A stretch of DNA of 59,279 nucleotides from an uncultured Pelagibacteraceae bacterium. GTDB taxonomy: Bacteria > Pseudomonadota > Alphaproteobacteria > Pelagibacterales > Pelagibacteraceae. Positions 27,525 through 37,369 of this stretch are shown here, in pieces. Numbering within the stretch: position 1 is the first letter of the stretch; each line of letters starts with the position of its first letter. The stretch lies in the NCBI GenBank assembly GCA_902556825.1, contig CACDXO010000001.1:16001-75279 (forward strand), in the 5' to 3' direction. The translations under genes were made by a program, and so were the position numbers. Below the pieces are notes generated by a model. It saw nothing but the letters and a program-made list of their open reading frames with translations, ran no database searches and was not told the DNA's origin.

Positions 27525-28850
27525 ATGAAAAACAAAGTATATATAAATGAAAAAATTAAAAATTTTAATAAAAAAATATTTGTACCTGGTGACAAAAGTC
27601 TATCAATTAGATTTATATTATTAGCTTCACAGGCACTGGGTAAATCAACCGCATATAATATTTTAAAATCTGAAGATGTTATATGTGCTTTAAAATCAAT
27701 AAAAAAACTTGGTATTAAGTATAAGTTATCAAAAAATCGTTGTGTAATTTATGGAAAAGGTTTTAAAGGTTTTAATTATAAAAATAATACTATTATCGAT
27801 GCTGGAAATTCAGGAACCTTATCAAGATTGATATTTGGACTTTTGGTAGATTCAAAAAATAATATTATTTTAAAAGGAGATAAAAGTTTATCTAAAAGAG
27901 ATTTTTCAAGAGTAATAAATCCAATGAGAATGTTTGGCCAAAATATTAAATCAAAAAATAATAAACTACCTATAGTTTTAAAAGGCACAAAATATCCTAG
28001 GCCAATAAATTACTCAGAGCTAAGAGGGAGTGCCCAAGTCAAAAGTTGTATTTTATTAGCAGCAATGAAAACACCCGGTGAAACAAAAATAAAGTGCATA
28101 CCATCTAGAAACCATACTGAAAAACTTTTTTTACATCTAAATCTACCAATAAAAATAAAAAAAGAGAGAAAATATGAAATTATAAGTTTTAATGGAAAGA
28201 AAAATTATAAGGCTTTTGATTACAAAATTCCAGGCGATATAAGTTCTAGTTCATTTTTTATTGCTCTTACTTTGCTGACAAAAAAATCTAAAATTTTGAT
28301 AAAAAATGTCAATGTAAATAAATCAAGAACAGGAATTATAGATATATTAAAACTTATGAAAGCAAAAATAAAACTAAAAAATATAAGAATATACAATGGT
28401 GAAAATATTGCAGATATTGAAGTAAAAAGTTCAGATAAATTAAAACCAATAAATTGTCCTACTCAAATGAATAGTCGTTCTATTGATGAGTTTTTGCTAA
28501 TATTTTTAATATGTTCAGTTGCTAATGGTGTTTCAAAATTTAGGAATATTGAAGAACTTAGAAATAAAGAAACAGACAGATTAGATTTTGCATCTAAATT
28601 TTTAAAAAAAATTGGAATTAAAACAAAAATTTCAAAAGACAGTTTCAAAATATATGGAAATCCAACTTTAAAACTAAATAAAATATATGAAATTAAAAAT
28701 TTTGATAAAGACCATAGAGCTTGCATGCTATCTTTTATTGCAGCGCTTGCTTTTGGAGGGAAATGGATAATTCATGATACAGACTCAGTAAATACTTCTT
28801 TCCCTAATTTTATTTCATTGCTAAAACAACTGGGAGCAAAAATTAATTGA
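27525..28850 (+). CDS. aroA: 3-phosphoshikimate 1-carboxyvinyltransferase (EPSP synthase)
   Basis: Sixth step of the shikimate pathway. The 441-residue protein has the N-terminal PGDKSLSIRFILLAS, the GNSGTLSRL motif near residue 93 and ELRNKETDRL near 348. The residue after GNSGT is Leu where class I enzymes carry a conserved Ala (GNAGTA pattern differs), so it is a class II-like form. It lies 8 nt after lptB and overlaps cmk by 4 nt. Confidence 0.95.
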   Translation: MKNKVYINEKIKNFNKKIFVPGDKSLSIRFILLASQALGKSTAYNILKSEDVICALKSIKKLGIKYKLSKNRCVIYGKGFKGFNYKNNTIIDAGNSGTLSRLIFGLLVDSKNNIILKGDKSLSKRDFSRVINPMRMFGQNIKSKNNKLPIVLKGTKYPRPINYSELRGSAQVKSCILLAAMKTPGETKIKCIPSRNHTEKLFLHLNLPIKIKKERKYEIISFNGKKNYKAFDYKIPGDISSSSFFIALTLLTKKSKILIKNVNVNKSRTGIIDILKLMKAKIKLKNIRIYNGENIADIEVKSSDKLKPINCPTQMNSRSIDEFLLIFLICSVANGVSKFRNIEELRNKETDRLDFASKFLKKIGIKTKISKDSFKIYGNPTLKLNKIYEIKNFDKDHRACMLSFIAALAFGGKWIIHDTDSVNTSFPNFISLLKQLGAKIN

Positions 28851-29506
28851 ATAAAAAAAATATTAAATTTTCAATTGCTATTGATGGCAGTAGCGCTTCT
28901 GGAAAAACAACTGGAAGCAAACTAATTGCAAAAAAATTTAATTTTAAACTTCTTTCATCTGGAAAATTATATAGATATTTGGCATATAAAATTATAAATA
29001 ATAAAAAAAAATATAATAAAAAATTTATTTTGCAACAATCAAAAAAAATTACTTTAAAAAAATTAAACAGTAAAAAACTTTATTCACCTGAAATTACAAA
29101 TCTAACTTCAATAATTGCTAAAAAAAAATTTATAAGAATTGCTCTTAGACAATTTCAAATTGATTTTATTAATAAAAACAAGAAAGTTATCGTTGAAGGT
29201 AGAGATATAGCTTCAAGAATAATGCCAGATGCAGATCTAAAAATTTTTTTTAAATGTTCAATTAAAGAAAAAGCAAAAAGAAGACTAGAAGAATTTAAAA
29301 AAACTAACAAAAAAATTACTCTCAAAGTGGTTGAAAAATCATTAAAATCAAGGGATTTTATTGATAAAAATAGGAAAGAAAGCCCTTTGCTTTTTATAAA
29401 AGGTGCTGTATTAGTTGACACCACTAATTTAACTATAAAAAAGATGGAGGAGAAATTAATTAAGTTAGTAAAGCAAAAGCTAAAAACTAAATATGGAAAT
29501 ATATAA
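28847..29506 (+). CDS. cmk: Cytidylate kinase
   Basis: Phosphorylates CMP and dCMP. A 219-residue protein starting from TTG at 28847, inside the aroA stop (TTGA overlap). P-loop IDGSSASGKTTGSK lies at residues 12-25; VEGRDIASRIMPDADLK near 120 and the lid RRLEEF also match. No ATG occurs between the start and the P-loop, which supports TTG. Typical alphaproteobacterial order aroA-cmk-rpsA. Confidence 0.95.
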   Translation: MNKKNIKFSIAIDGSSASGKTTGSKLIAKKFNFKLLSSGKLYRYLAYKIINNKKKYNKKFILQQSKKITLKKLNSKKLYSPEITNLTSIIAKKKFIRIALRQFQIDFINKNKKVIVEGRDIASRIMPDADLKIFFKCSIKEKAKRRLEEFKKTNKKITLKVVEKSLKSRDFIDKNRKESPLLFIKGAVLVDTTNLTIKKMEEKLIKLVKQKLKTKYGNI

Positions 29507-31226
29507 AGATTTAACTAAACAATCTACAAAAGATTTCGAGCAATTACTAAATTCACAATTATCAAAAGTAAAAATAGAAGAAGGCAAAATAATAGATGGA
29601 GTTGTTACAAAAATTACTAGTAAATTTGTATTTTTATTTGTTGAAGGTTTAAAATCTGAACCAGTCATTGATATAAATGAATTAAAAAGTTTAAATATTC
29701 TTGATAAGGTTAAAGAAGGTAAAAAAATTTCAGTTCTTTTGGAAAAAATTGAAGATAAAAATGGAGATGTAATAGTTTCAGCGACTAAGGCACAAAAAAT
29801 TAAAGGTTGGCATCAACTAGAAAAGGCATATGAAAATAATGAGCCCATAATGGGAAAGATCATTTCAAAAATAAAGGGAGGGGTATGCGTAGAACATATA
29901 GACACTGGTTCTCTCATGTTCTGTCCTGGATCACAAATATCAGATGCTCCGCTTAAAGATATCTCACATTTAATGCATGAGCCTCAAAAATTTGCACTTA
30001 TAAAGCTAGACAAAGTAAGAGGTAATGCATGCGTTTCTAGAAGACAAATAATTTCATCAAATAAAAAAGAAGATAAATCTAAAATAATAGAAAAATATAA
30101 AGTTGGAGACGTTATAAAAGATGCAGTCGTTAAAGGTTATAGTTCTTTTGGATGTTTTTTTGGAGTCAACAATGGTGAATTAGACGTACTTGTTCATTTA
30201 CAAGAAATATCTTATTCAAGAATTAATCATCCTGATGAAGTATTTAATATAGGAGAAAAACATGACCTTTTAGTAATAACTGTAGATAAAGATAAACTAC
30301 AAGTAGGATGTTCAATCAAACAATTATCTCCAGATCCTTTCGAACATATTTCTAATTATGAATTAAATAAACCTTACAAAGTAAAAGTAGTTAAAATAAC
30401 TGACTATGGCTGTTTTTGTGAGCTAGAACCTGGGCTAAGTACATTGCTTCATTCAAGTGAATTAAGTTGGACGAAAAAGAATTTAAGTGCAAAAAAATTA
30501 TTTAAAGTTGGTGATGTTATATCGTGTGTGATAACGGAGATTGACAAGGATAAAAGGCGTGTCGCTATATCTCACAGATTAACAAAAGAAAACCCTTACG
30601 AAGCTCTATTAAAAAAATATCCAGTTGGTTCTGAAATAGAAGGAAAAGTAGTAAGTATTAATGAATATGCAATTTATTTGAATATTAAAGATTTTGATAT
30701 TGATGTTTTTTTACATAGTAATGACCTCTCATATACCGGAAATCCTGAAGAAGAATTAAAAAAATATAAAAAGGAAGACAAACTTAAAGTAAAAATTTTG
30801 GAAATAAAAAAAGAGGATCAAAAAGTTAGAGTTGGATTAAAACAAACGAAAAGTGATCCCTTAGAATACTTTAAGAACAAAAAACAAAACGATATAGTTA
30901 CAGTAAAAGTTGTATCATCAGATAATAAAGGCTTAGTCGTTAAGCCAGAAGGATCTGAATTAGGTTTGGTAATAAAAAAAAATCACATAGCAATAAATTC
31001 TGCCGATGCAAGACCATCAAGATTTATGCCTGGAGATAGAATCGATGCAGCAATACTAGAGCTTTCTTTTGATAAAAGAAAAGTAGTATTGAGTATTAAA
31101 TTGTTGGAAGAGTTACAAAATAAAGAGGCAGTATCTAAATTTTCTTCGCCTCTTTCAGGAAAAAATTTACCATTTTCATCGCTTTCAGATAAATTAAAAA
31201 AAAACAAAGAACCAAGTGAAGAATAA
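29493..31226 (+). CDS. rpsA: 30S ribosomal protein S1
   Basis: RNA-binding protein that unfolds mRNA leaders on the 30S subunit. The 577-residue protein contains six S1 OB-fold repeats; the clearest carry GCFFGVNNGELDVLVH, GCFCELEPGLSTLLHSSELSW and a repeated VGDVI spacer. The first 14 nt overlap cmk. S1 is important for genes lacking Shine-Dalgarno sites, which most genes in this window do. Confidence 0.97.
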   Translation: MEIYKDLTKQSTKDFEQLLNSQLSKVKIEEGKIIDGVVTKITSKFVFLFVEGLKSEPVIDINELKSLNILDKVKEGKKISVLLEKIEDKNGDVIVSATKAQKIKGWHQLEKAYENNEPIMGKIISKIKGGVCVEHIDTGSLMFCPGSQISDAPLKDISHLMHEPQKFALIKLDKVRGNACVSRRQIISSNKKEDKSKIIEKYKVGDVIKDAVVKGYSSFGCFFGVNNGELDVLVHLQEISYSRINHPDEVFNIGEKHDLLVITVDKDKLQVGCSIKQLSPDPFEHISNYELNKPYKVKVVKITDYGCFCELEPGLSTLLHSSELSWTKKNLSAKKLFKVGDVISCVITEIDKDKRRVAISHRLTKENPYEALLKKYPVGSEIEGKVVSINEYAIYLNIKDFDIDVFLHSNDLSYTGNPEEELKKYKKEDKLKVKILEIKKEDQKVRVGLKQTKSDPLEYFKNKKQNDIVTVKVVSSDNKGLVVKPEGSELGLVIKKNHIAINSADARPSRFMPGDRIDAAILELSFDKRKVVLSIKLLEELQNKEAVSKFSSPLSGKNLPFSSLSDKLKKNKEPSEE

Positions 31227-31232
31227 AATAAT

Positions 31233-31520
31233 TTGGCAGTAGTTAAATCAAAAATAATTGAAAATTTATCAGATAATTACCCAAATTTTTTAAAAAAAGA
31301 TATTTCTAAAATAGTTGAAATAATAATTTTACAGATACAAGAAGCACTTGTAAGAAATGAAAGGGTTGAACTAAGAGACATATTTACTTTAGAATCTAAA
31401 ATACAGAAAGCAAGAATATCTAGAAATCCGAAAACCAATGAAAAGGTTAATGTTCCTGAAAAAAAAACAGTACAATTTAAAATGTCAAAAAAATGGTTTA
31501 TTAATATAAATAATGAATAA
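31233..31520 (+). CDS. ihfB: Integration host factor / HU family protein
   Basis: A 95-residue DNA-bending protein beginning with TTG at 31233. RVELRDIFTLESKIQKARISRNPKTNEKV covers the beta-arm, with the intercalating Pro in RNPKTNEKVNVP. Position directly after rpsA is that of IHF beta in proteobacteria. It overlaps pyrF by 8 nt. Confidence 0.92.
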   Translation: MAVVKSKIIENLSDNYPNFLKKDISKIVEIIILQIQEALVRNERVELRDIFTLESKIQKARISRNPKTNEKVNVPEKKTVQFKMSKKWFININNE

Positions 31521-32184
31521 AAAAATTTTTATTGCTTGTGATACCAATAAAAACTCAGTAGCTCAGGAAATTATCAAAAATACTAAATCTAATAAATTAA
31601 AAATAGGCTACAAATTTGGTTTAGAGTTTTTAAACTCAAAGAAGGGAAGAAATTTTGTTTCAAAATTAAAAAATAAAATAGTGTTTGCTGATTTAAAACT
31701 AAATGATATTCCAAATACTTGCGTAGCCACAGTAAAATCTTTAAAAGATTTAAAGCTAAATTATTTAACTATACATGTAAGTTCAGGTTTAGAGGCTCTT
31801 AAAGCAATAAAAAGAAGCTCTGGAAAAACAAAAATTGTTGGTGTTACTACATTGACATCTTTAGATAATAAATCTTTAAATGAAATAGGTCACAAAAGAA
31901 AAGTTAAAGATTTAGTATACCACCAAGCGAAATTAGCTTCAAAAGCGAAACTAGATGCTTTGGTTTGCAGTGGATATGAAATTAAAATTGTAAAAAAAGT
32001 CTTTAAAAAAGAAATAATAACACCAGGTATTAGATTTAATTCAAATACAAATGATCAAAAAAGAGTTATGAGTCCAAAAGAAGCTTTTAAAAATGGTAGT
32101 GACTGGATTGTAATAGGAAGGCCCATAACTCAAGGAAATATAAAAAAAAATATTAAAAAATTAATTGAACATCTAGAAATATAA
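31513..32184 (+). CDS. pyrF: Orotidine 5'-phosphate decarboxylase
   Basis: Last step of UMP synthesis. A 223-residue TIM-barrel with the catalytic FADLKLNDIPNT motif near residue 60 and the phosphate-binding C-terminal motifs TPGIRF and IVIGRPITQ. Overlaps trpF by 1 nt. Short group I form. Confidence 0.96.
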   Translation: MNKKIFIACDTNKNSVAQEIIKNTKSNKLKIGYKFGLEFLNSKKGRNFVSKLKNKIVFADLKLNDIPNTCVATVKSLKDLKLNYLTIHVSSGLEALKAIKRSSGKTKIVGVTTLTSLDNKSLNEIGHKRKVKDLVYHQAKLASKAKLDALVCSGYEIKIVKKVFKKEIITPGIRFNSNTNDQKRVMSPKEAFKNGSDWIVIGRPITQGNIKKNIKKLIEHLEI

Positions 32185-32807
32185 TGGATGTAAAAATTTG
32201 TGGAATTAAAGATTCTAAAACATTAAGTTATATTGTTAATCACAAAAATCCTCCTAAATTTATAGGTTTTATAACTAATTATCCAAAATCTAAAAGATAT
32301 GTTAATCACGAAAATCTAAAAAAATTAATTAATATAGATAAGAAAAAAATAAATTTTGTTTCAGTGCTTGTAAATCCAAAATATAAAACTCTAGAAAAAA
32401 TAAAGAATTTGAATTTTGATTACTACCAATTATATGATGTTAGCCCAGAAAAAACTAAACTAATAAAAGAAAAATATAAAGTAAAAATTATATCTGCAAT
32501 TACAATTGAAAATAAAGATGATATTGAAAAGTATAAACAATTTGAGTCTATTTCTGAAATAATTTTATTTGATAGTAAAGGATATGAAAAATCGCTTGAG
32601 TTTGATCACAAGTTACTAAATAATGTATCTACTTCAGTAAATAAAATGCTTGCAGGAAACATTCAATACGATGATAAGCTTGATAAATACTCCAAAATAA
32701 CAGATATTATTGATATTTCAGGGAGCCTAGAAACTTCAGGAGAGAAAGATATTTCAAAGATAAAAGTTTTTTTAGAAAATATCAGCAAATTTAAAAATGA
32801 AAATTAG
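32184..32807 (+). CDS. trpF: Phosphoribosylanthranilate isomerase
   Basis: Third step of tryptophan synthesis after anthranilate. A 207-residue barrel starting MDVKICGIKDSKTL with the catalytic Cys at residue 6. The later part is more divergent than usual: the expected aspartate motif lies in IILFDSKG, and the C-terminal DISGSLETSGEKD replaces the usual SSGVE...KD. Position before trpB-trpA fits. It overlaps trpB by 11 nt. Confidence 0.93.
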   Translation: MDVKICGIKDSKTLSYIVNHKNPPKFIGFITNYPKSKRYVNHENLKKLINIDKKKINFVSVLVNPKYKTLEKIKNLNFDYYQLYDVSPEKTKLIKEKYKVKIISAITIENKDDIEKYKQFESISEIILFDSKGYEKSLEFDHKLLNNVSTSVNKMLAGNIQYDDKLDKYSKITDIIDISGSLETSGEKDISKIKVFLENISKFKNEN

Positions 32808-34026
32808 AAAAAATATTCCATTGATTGATCAGCATGACAAATTTGGATTTTGGGGTGGAAAATTTGGAGGTAATTTTGTTCCTGAAACTTTAAAAAAACC
32901 AGTAGAAGATCTGACTATATTATTTGAAAAACTAAGAAAAGATAAAAAGTTTGTCAAAAAAAGAGACTTCTATTTTAAGAATTGGGTTGGATCACCAACT
33001 TCATTTATAAAATTAGAGAGTTTAACGAAACACCTAGGAGGTGCACAAATTTGGACAAAAATAGTTTCTGAGGCCAATGGAGGTGCTCATAAAATATACA
33101 ATGCTACTGTTCACTGTCTTATCGCAAAAAGAGCTGGAAAAAAATATATCGTGGGAGATACAGGGGCAGGATATGCTGGAAAAATGCTCAGCATGGCAGC
33201 AAAAAAATTTGGTTTAAAATGTAAAATATTTATGGGTGCAAAAGATATTAAAAGACAAAAACCTAATTGTGATGCAATGAAAAAAAATGGTGCTGAAATA
33301 GTTCCTGTTTATACTGGAAGTCAAACACTTGTTGATGCTGTTAGTGAATGCATGAGATATTGGGTATCAAATTGTGATACAACTCACATGTGTGTGGGCT
33401 CAACTGTTGGACCAAATATCTTTGTAAAAATCTGTGGTTGGAGTACATCACAAATTTCTAGAGAACTTTTTTTACAAATAAAACAAGAATTTGGAACAAT
33501 TCCAAAAAAAATAAAATTGTTAAACTGTGTTGGTGGAGGATCTTCAAGCTTTGGATTTTGGAATGAATTTATGCATTACGATAAAAGGCAAATCGAGTTT
33601 GTTGGTATTGAGGCTGGTGGACCAAAGAAAAGTAAAAGACATGCGGCTCCTTTAACTTATGGATCAAAAATTGGAATATTGCATGGAGCAGCTCAATATG
33701 TAAATCAAGATACAGAAGGTCAAATTGAAGAAACAGAATCAATTAGTGCAGGACTAGATTATCCGGGAGTTTCTCCACTTCATTGTTTTTTAAAAGATAC
33801 AAAGAGAGCAAGATATACTGCTGCCACTGACGAAGAAGCTTTAAATGCATACAAGCTGGTAACCAGGTGTGAAAATTTAAATCCAAGTTTGGAACCAAGT
33901 CATGCGTTTGCAGAAGCAATAAAATTAGCTCCAAAGTTAAGTAAAAATACAATTATTATTGTAAATTCATGTGGTGATGCACATAAAGATAAAGATATTT
34001 TAAGACAAAGGTTAGGAAAATTTTAA
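32797..34026 (+). CDS. trpB: Tryptophan synthase beta subunit
   Basis: Joins indole and serine with PLP. The 409-residue protein has GNFVPETL at the N-terminus and the PLP lysine in EANGGAHKIYNATV; typical enzymes carry DLxHTGAHKxN, so the segment before GAHK is altered here (LVSEANGGAHKIY-like). GGGSSSFGFW, GIEAGG and AGLDYPGVSPLH are present. Full length. It overlaps trpA by 1 nt. Confidence 0.96.
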   Translation: MKIRKNIPLIDQHDKFGFWGGKFGGNFVPETLKKPVEDLTILFEKLRKDKKFVKKRDFYFKNWVGSPTSFIKLESLTKHLGGAQIWTKIVSEANGGAHKIYNATVHCLIAKRAGKKYIVGDTGAGYAGKMLSMAAKKFGLKCKIFMGAKDIKRQKPNCDAMKKNGAEIVPVYTGSQTLVDAVSECMRYWVSNCDTTHMCVGSTVGPNIFVKICGWSTSQISRELFLQIKQEFGTIPKKIKLLNCVGGGSSSFGFWNEFMHYDKRQIEFVGIEAGGPKKSKRHAAPLTYGSKIGILHGAAQYVNQDTEGQIEETESISAGLDYPGVSPLHCFLKDTKRARYTAATDEEALNAYKLVTRCENLNPSLEPSHAFAEAIKLAPKLSKNTIIIVNSCGDAHKDKDILRQRLGKF

Positions 34027-34829
34027 TGACTATATCTCCCATTAGTTTAGCTTTTAGAAGTTGTAAAAAAGAAAAAAGACCAGCCTTGTTAACTTATACA
34101 GTTGCCGGAGACAACACTAAGAGAAAATCTTTAGAAATACTAAATTCAATTTCAAATCATGCTGATATTGTTGAACTAGGATTTCCACATAATACGCCTA
34201 TAGCTGATGGAGGACAAATTCAAACTTCTGCTTATAGGGCAATCCAAAAAGGCATTGCAATGAAAGATGTATTTCAGATAGTTCATAAATTTAAAAAAAG
34301 TAAAAAATCAAAACCTTTAATTTTGATGGGTTATTATAATATGATTTATCAATATGGTGAAAATAATTTTTTAAAAAAATGTAAAAAAGTGGGGGTCAAT
34401 GGTTTAATTGTAGTAGATTTGCCTTGGCCAGAGAATAAAACTTTTGCAAATAAGTGCAAAAAAAATTCTGTAATCTTTGTACAACTTTTATCTCCAACTA
34501 CTTCAAAAAAAAGAATGAAAAGAATTATTAATGATTCTCATGATATGATATATTATATATCAATGCTTGGAACTACTGGCAGTAAGCTTAAGCTTTCTCC
34601 AAGAGAAATATTAAAAAATTACAATAAAGTAAAAAAAATAGATAAAAATAAAAATTGTGTTTTAGGGTTTGGAATTACAAATAAATCAATTGGATCTTTT
34701 AAAAATTCTGATGGAGTGGTCGTTGGAAGTGAAATTTGTAAAGAAATTACCAGAAGTTTAACTAATAGACAAAATCCTGTCACAAATGTAAGCAAAATGG
34801 TAGAAAAATTAAAAATTAAAATTTTATGA
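34026..34829 (+). CDS. trpA: Tryptophan synthase alpha subunit
   Basis: Cleaves indole-glycerol phosphate to indole. A 267-residue barrel with VELGFPHNTPIADGGQIQTSAY near 50-70 (catalytic Glu in ELG and Asp in IADG) and LMGYYNMIYQYG. The tunnel partner TrpB is directly upstream. It overlaps accD by 4 nt. Confidence 0.95.
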   Translation: MTISPISLAFRSCKKEKRPALLTYTVAGDNTKRKSLEILNSISNHADIVELGFPHNTPIADGGQIQTSAYRAIQKGIAMKDVFQIVHKFKKSKKSKPLILMGYYNMIYQYGENNFLKKCKKVGVNGLIVVDLPWPENKTFANKCKKNSVIFVQLLSPTTSKKRMKRIINDSHDMIYYISMLGTTGSKLKLSPREILKNYNKVKKIDKNKNCVLGFGITNKSIGSFKNSDGVVVGSEICKEITRSLTNRQNPVTNVSKMVEKLKIKIL

Positions 34830-35761
34830 ATTGGATAACTAAAATAAAAAGTATTGGTGACAAAATAAAGAAAAATTTAAAAAAAAAGTTTCCTACAAAA
34901 GAAGAAATTGCTAATTCAGATTGGACAAGCTGTTGCAAGGGACCGGTTCTTAAAAAAGATCTAGAAGAAAATTTATGGGTATGCAATTCATGTGGAAAAC
35001 ACCATAGAATTAGTTGTAGACAAAGGTTTGATTTATTATTTGGAAAAAATAGATACGAAATTCTTGAAACACCTATCCCAGCTGAAGATCCTTTAAATTG
35101 GAAAGATACTAAAACTTATAAAGAAAGATTAGAGCTAGCAAAAAAGAAAACTGGACAAAATTGTGCTGTGATGATTGCTAAAGGAGAAATAAATGAAATT
35201 CCAATTACAGTAGGAGCAGTTAATTTTGATTTTATAGGTGGTAGTTTTGGAGCAGCAGAAACTGAAGCTTTCATATATGGAGTTCAAGATGCCATAGATA
35301 ATTCTAAACCTTTTTGTTTCTTTGCATCTGGTGGCGGGCAACGTATGTTTGAGAGCGCAATAGCTCTTGCTGGAATGACTAGAACCACAATTGCAGTAAA
35401 TGAATTAAAAAAAAACAACCTTCCATATATTGTTATTTTTGTCGATCCCTGTGCGGGTGGTCTGTCGGCAAGTTTTGCAATGCTTGGTGATATTCATTTT
35501 GCAGAACCTGGAAGTTTAATTGCATTTGCAGGAAAGAGAGTAATTCAGGCAACGGTTAAGGAAGAATTGAGTCCAGACTTTCAGACAGCTGAATTTGTTG
35601 AAAAACATGGTTTTGTTGACAAAGTAGTAAATAGAAAAGATTTAACAAATGAGGTTGGAAAATTACTTGAAATCTTGCTAAAGAAAAATTCTGAGGTAAA
35701 TTCAGGATTATCAAATGAAACTTCAACAAATATTGAACAACCTACAAAGGCTGCATCCTAA
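34826..35761 (+). CDS. accD: Acetyl-CoA carboxylase carboxyltransferase subunit beta
   Basis: Partner of AccA. A 311-residue protein with a four-Cys zinc ribbon (SCCKGP and CNSCGKHHR, residues about 32-65) and carboxylase motifs GGSFGAAETEA, ASGGGQRMFES and DPCAGGLSASFA. Position between trpA and folC is conserved in proteobacteria. The last 47 nt overlap folC in another frame. Confidence 0.96.
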   Translation: MNWITKIKSIGDKIKKNLKKKFPTKEEIANSDWTSCCKGPVLKKDLEENLWVCNSCGKHHRISCRQRFDLLFGKNRYEILETPIPAEDPLNWKDTKTYKERLELAKKKTGQNCAVMIAKGEINEIPITVGAVNFDFIGGSFGAAETEAFIYGVQDAIDNSKPFCFFASGGGQRMFESAIALAGMTRTTIAVNELKKNNLPYIVIFVDPCAGGLSASFAMLGDIHFAEPGSLIAFAGKRVIQATVKEELSPDFQTAEFVEKHGFVDKVVNRKDLTNEVGKLLEILLKKNSEVNSGLSNETSTNIEQPTKAAS

Positions 35762-36986
35762 GGAAATAGATTTAAGTTTAGATCGAATTAGCAAGCTTTG
35801 TAAAAGGCTTGGAAATCCTCAAGACAATTTGAAATACATATCTGTAGTTGGAACAAATGGAAAATATTCTACAATTCAGGCAATCAGGGCTATTCTAAAA
35901 GATGCTAATATAAATTGTAATATTTACACAAGTCCTCATATACAAAAAATTAATGAAAGATTTATATATAATAATGAGGAAATTTCTGACGAAAATCTTG
36001 TAAAATTATTAACTGAAGTAGAGGATATTAATGCAGGTGAAACTATTACTTATTTTGAAATATTAACAGCTGCTTATTTTTATAATGCCAGAAAGTTCAA
36101 AAATAATATTAACCTTTTAGAAAGTGGCTTATTTCACAGGGCAGATGCATGTTCCATAGTTAAATCAAATTTAGCAAGTGTTATCACGGCTATTGGTTTG
36201 GATCACTTAGACTGGCTACCAAAAAATAAACAAACGGTAGATCAAATAATATTTGAAAAGACTTCATCTTTACTCACCTCAAAAATTATTGTTTCAAAAC
36301 AAAGTTCAAATGAAATTGTAAATAAAATAACAAACTCAATTGGTAAAAATACTTCAAAAAAAATAATTTTTGGCAATGATTTTAACTACTCTTTGAATGA
36401 AAATGGATTTTTTTATTATGAAGATAAATATGGAGGTCTAAAGCTTCCACTACCAAATTTGGAAGGTGAATTCCAATTATCCAATATATCTACAGCCATA
36501 GCTACTATAAGAAATATAGAAGAAATAAATATTTCTGATCAAAATATTATAAATGGAATAAAAAAAATTAAAAGCATTGCAAGATTTTCGGAGATTAAAA
36601 ATGGCAAATTAAAAGATTTAGTAAAAAATAATAAAATTTATATTGATGGATCACACAACCCTCTTGGAGCTAGTGTTTTAAGTAAACATTTAAATTCATT
36701 ACAATGTAATAAACATATAATTTTAGGAATGATGGGTAATAAAAATCATGTTGAATATATTAATTATTTTAAAGATAATATATCTTCCTTAACAACTGTA
36801 GATATTCCAAACCAACCTTATGCTATTAATGGTGAAGATTTAATGAAAAAATTTAAAAATTTAAAGAATATTTACTATAAAAAATCAATTAAGGAAGCTA
36901 TCAGTTCAATAGATTTAAAAGATAATGATATAATTATTATTACTGGATCCTTATATCTTGCCGGAGAAGTTTTAAATTTAAATTAA
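35715..36986 (+). CDS. folC: Folylpolyglutamate synthase / dihydrofolate synthase
   Basis: Adds glutamates to folates. The ATG at 35715 gives 423 residues starting MKLQQILNNLQRLHPKEIDLS, as expected, so the 47-nt overlap with accD appears real. The P-loop reads VVGTNGKYSTIQ where Gly usually follows Lys. The metal/substrate motif reads ESGLFHRADACS where the family usually has E-GLGGR-DATN. DHLDWL and DGSHNPLGA are intact. The stop overlaps the converging trxA stop by 4 nt. Confidence 0.92.
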   Translation: MKLQQILNNLQRLHPKEIDLSLDRISKLCKRLGNPQDNLKYISVVGTNGKYSTIQAIRAILKDANINCNIYTSPHIQKINERFIYNNEEISDENLVKLLTEVEDINAGETITYFEILTAAYFYNARKFKNNINLLESGLFHRADACSIVKSNLASVITAIGLDHLDWLPKNKQTVDQIIFEKTSSLLTSKIIVSKQSSNEIVNKITNSIGKNTSKKIIFGNDFNYSLNENGFFYYEDKYGGLKLPLPNLEGEFQLSNISTAIATIRNIEEINISDQNIINGIKKIKSIARFSEIKNGKLKDLVKNNKIYIDGSHNPLGASVLSKHLNSLQCNKHIILGMMGNKNHVEYINYFKDNISSLTTVDIPNQPYAINGEDLMKKFKNLKNIYYKKSIKEAISSIDLKDNDIIIITGSLYLAGEVLNLN

Positions 36987-37303
36987 ATATTTTCTTTTAT
37001 CCAAGCAACAATATTGGATTTTGTAGTAGCTCCAACTTTAGTAGCTTTTAATTCACCACCTGAAAAAAGAAGCATGGTAGGAATTCCGCGAATCCCCCAT
37101 TTCGTAGGAATATTTGGTTCGAGATCAATGTTGTGTTTTGCAATTATAACATCATCTGCCATTTCATTAGAAATTTCTTCTAATGTTGGAGCAATTTGTT
37201 TGCAGGGTCCACACCATTCGGCCCAAAAGTCAACTATTACTGGTTTTCCAGCTTTAATGACTTCTGTTTCAAAATTCTCATCTGTTACATTAACTGTTGC
37301 CAT
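36983..37303 (-). CDS. trxA: Thioredoxin
   Basis: A 106-residue disulfide reductase with the WAEWCGPCKQIAP active site (residues 28-40) and the cis-Pro in RGIPTM. Converges with folC, as in many proteobacteria. A promoter candidate lies very close to the ATG, suggesting a leaderless or nearly leaderless mRNA. Confidence 0.97.
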   Translation of the reverse strand: MATVNVTDENFETEVIKAGKPVIVDFWAEWCGPCKQIAPTLEEISNEMADDVIIAKHNIDLEPNIPTKWGIRGIPTMLLFSGGELKATKVGATTKSNIVAWIKENI

Positions 37304-37309
37304 AAAACT

Positions 37310-37337
37310 TATATATAATTTTATTTCGGTAATTCAA
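37310..37337 (-). promoter_or_regulatory. Putative trxA promoter close to the start codon
   Basis: On the minus strand TTGAAT (37332-37337), a 16-nt spacer, and TATATA (37310-37315). Only 6 nt separate the -10 from the ATG at 37303, so transcription would begin at or next to the start codon. Confidence 0.4.
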
Positions 37338-37369
37338 CACTTAAAAAAAATAAAATTAAATTATCCACA

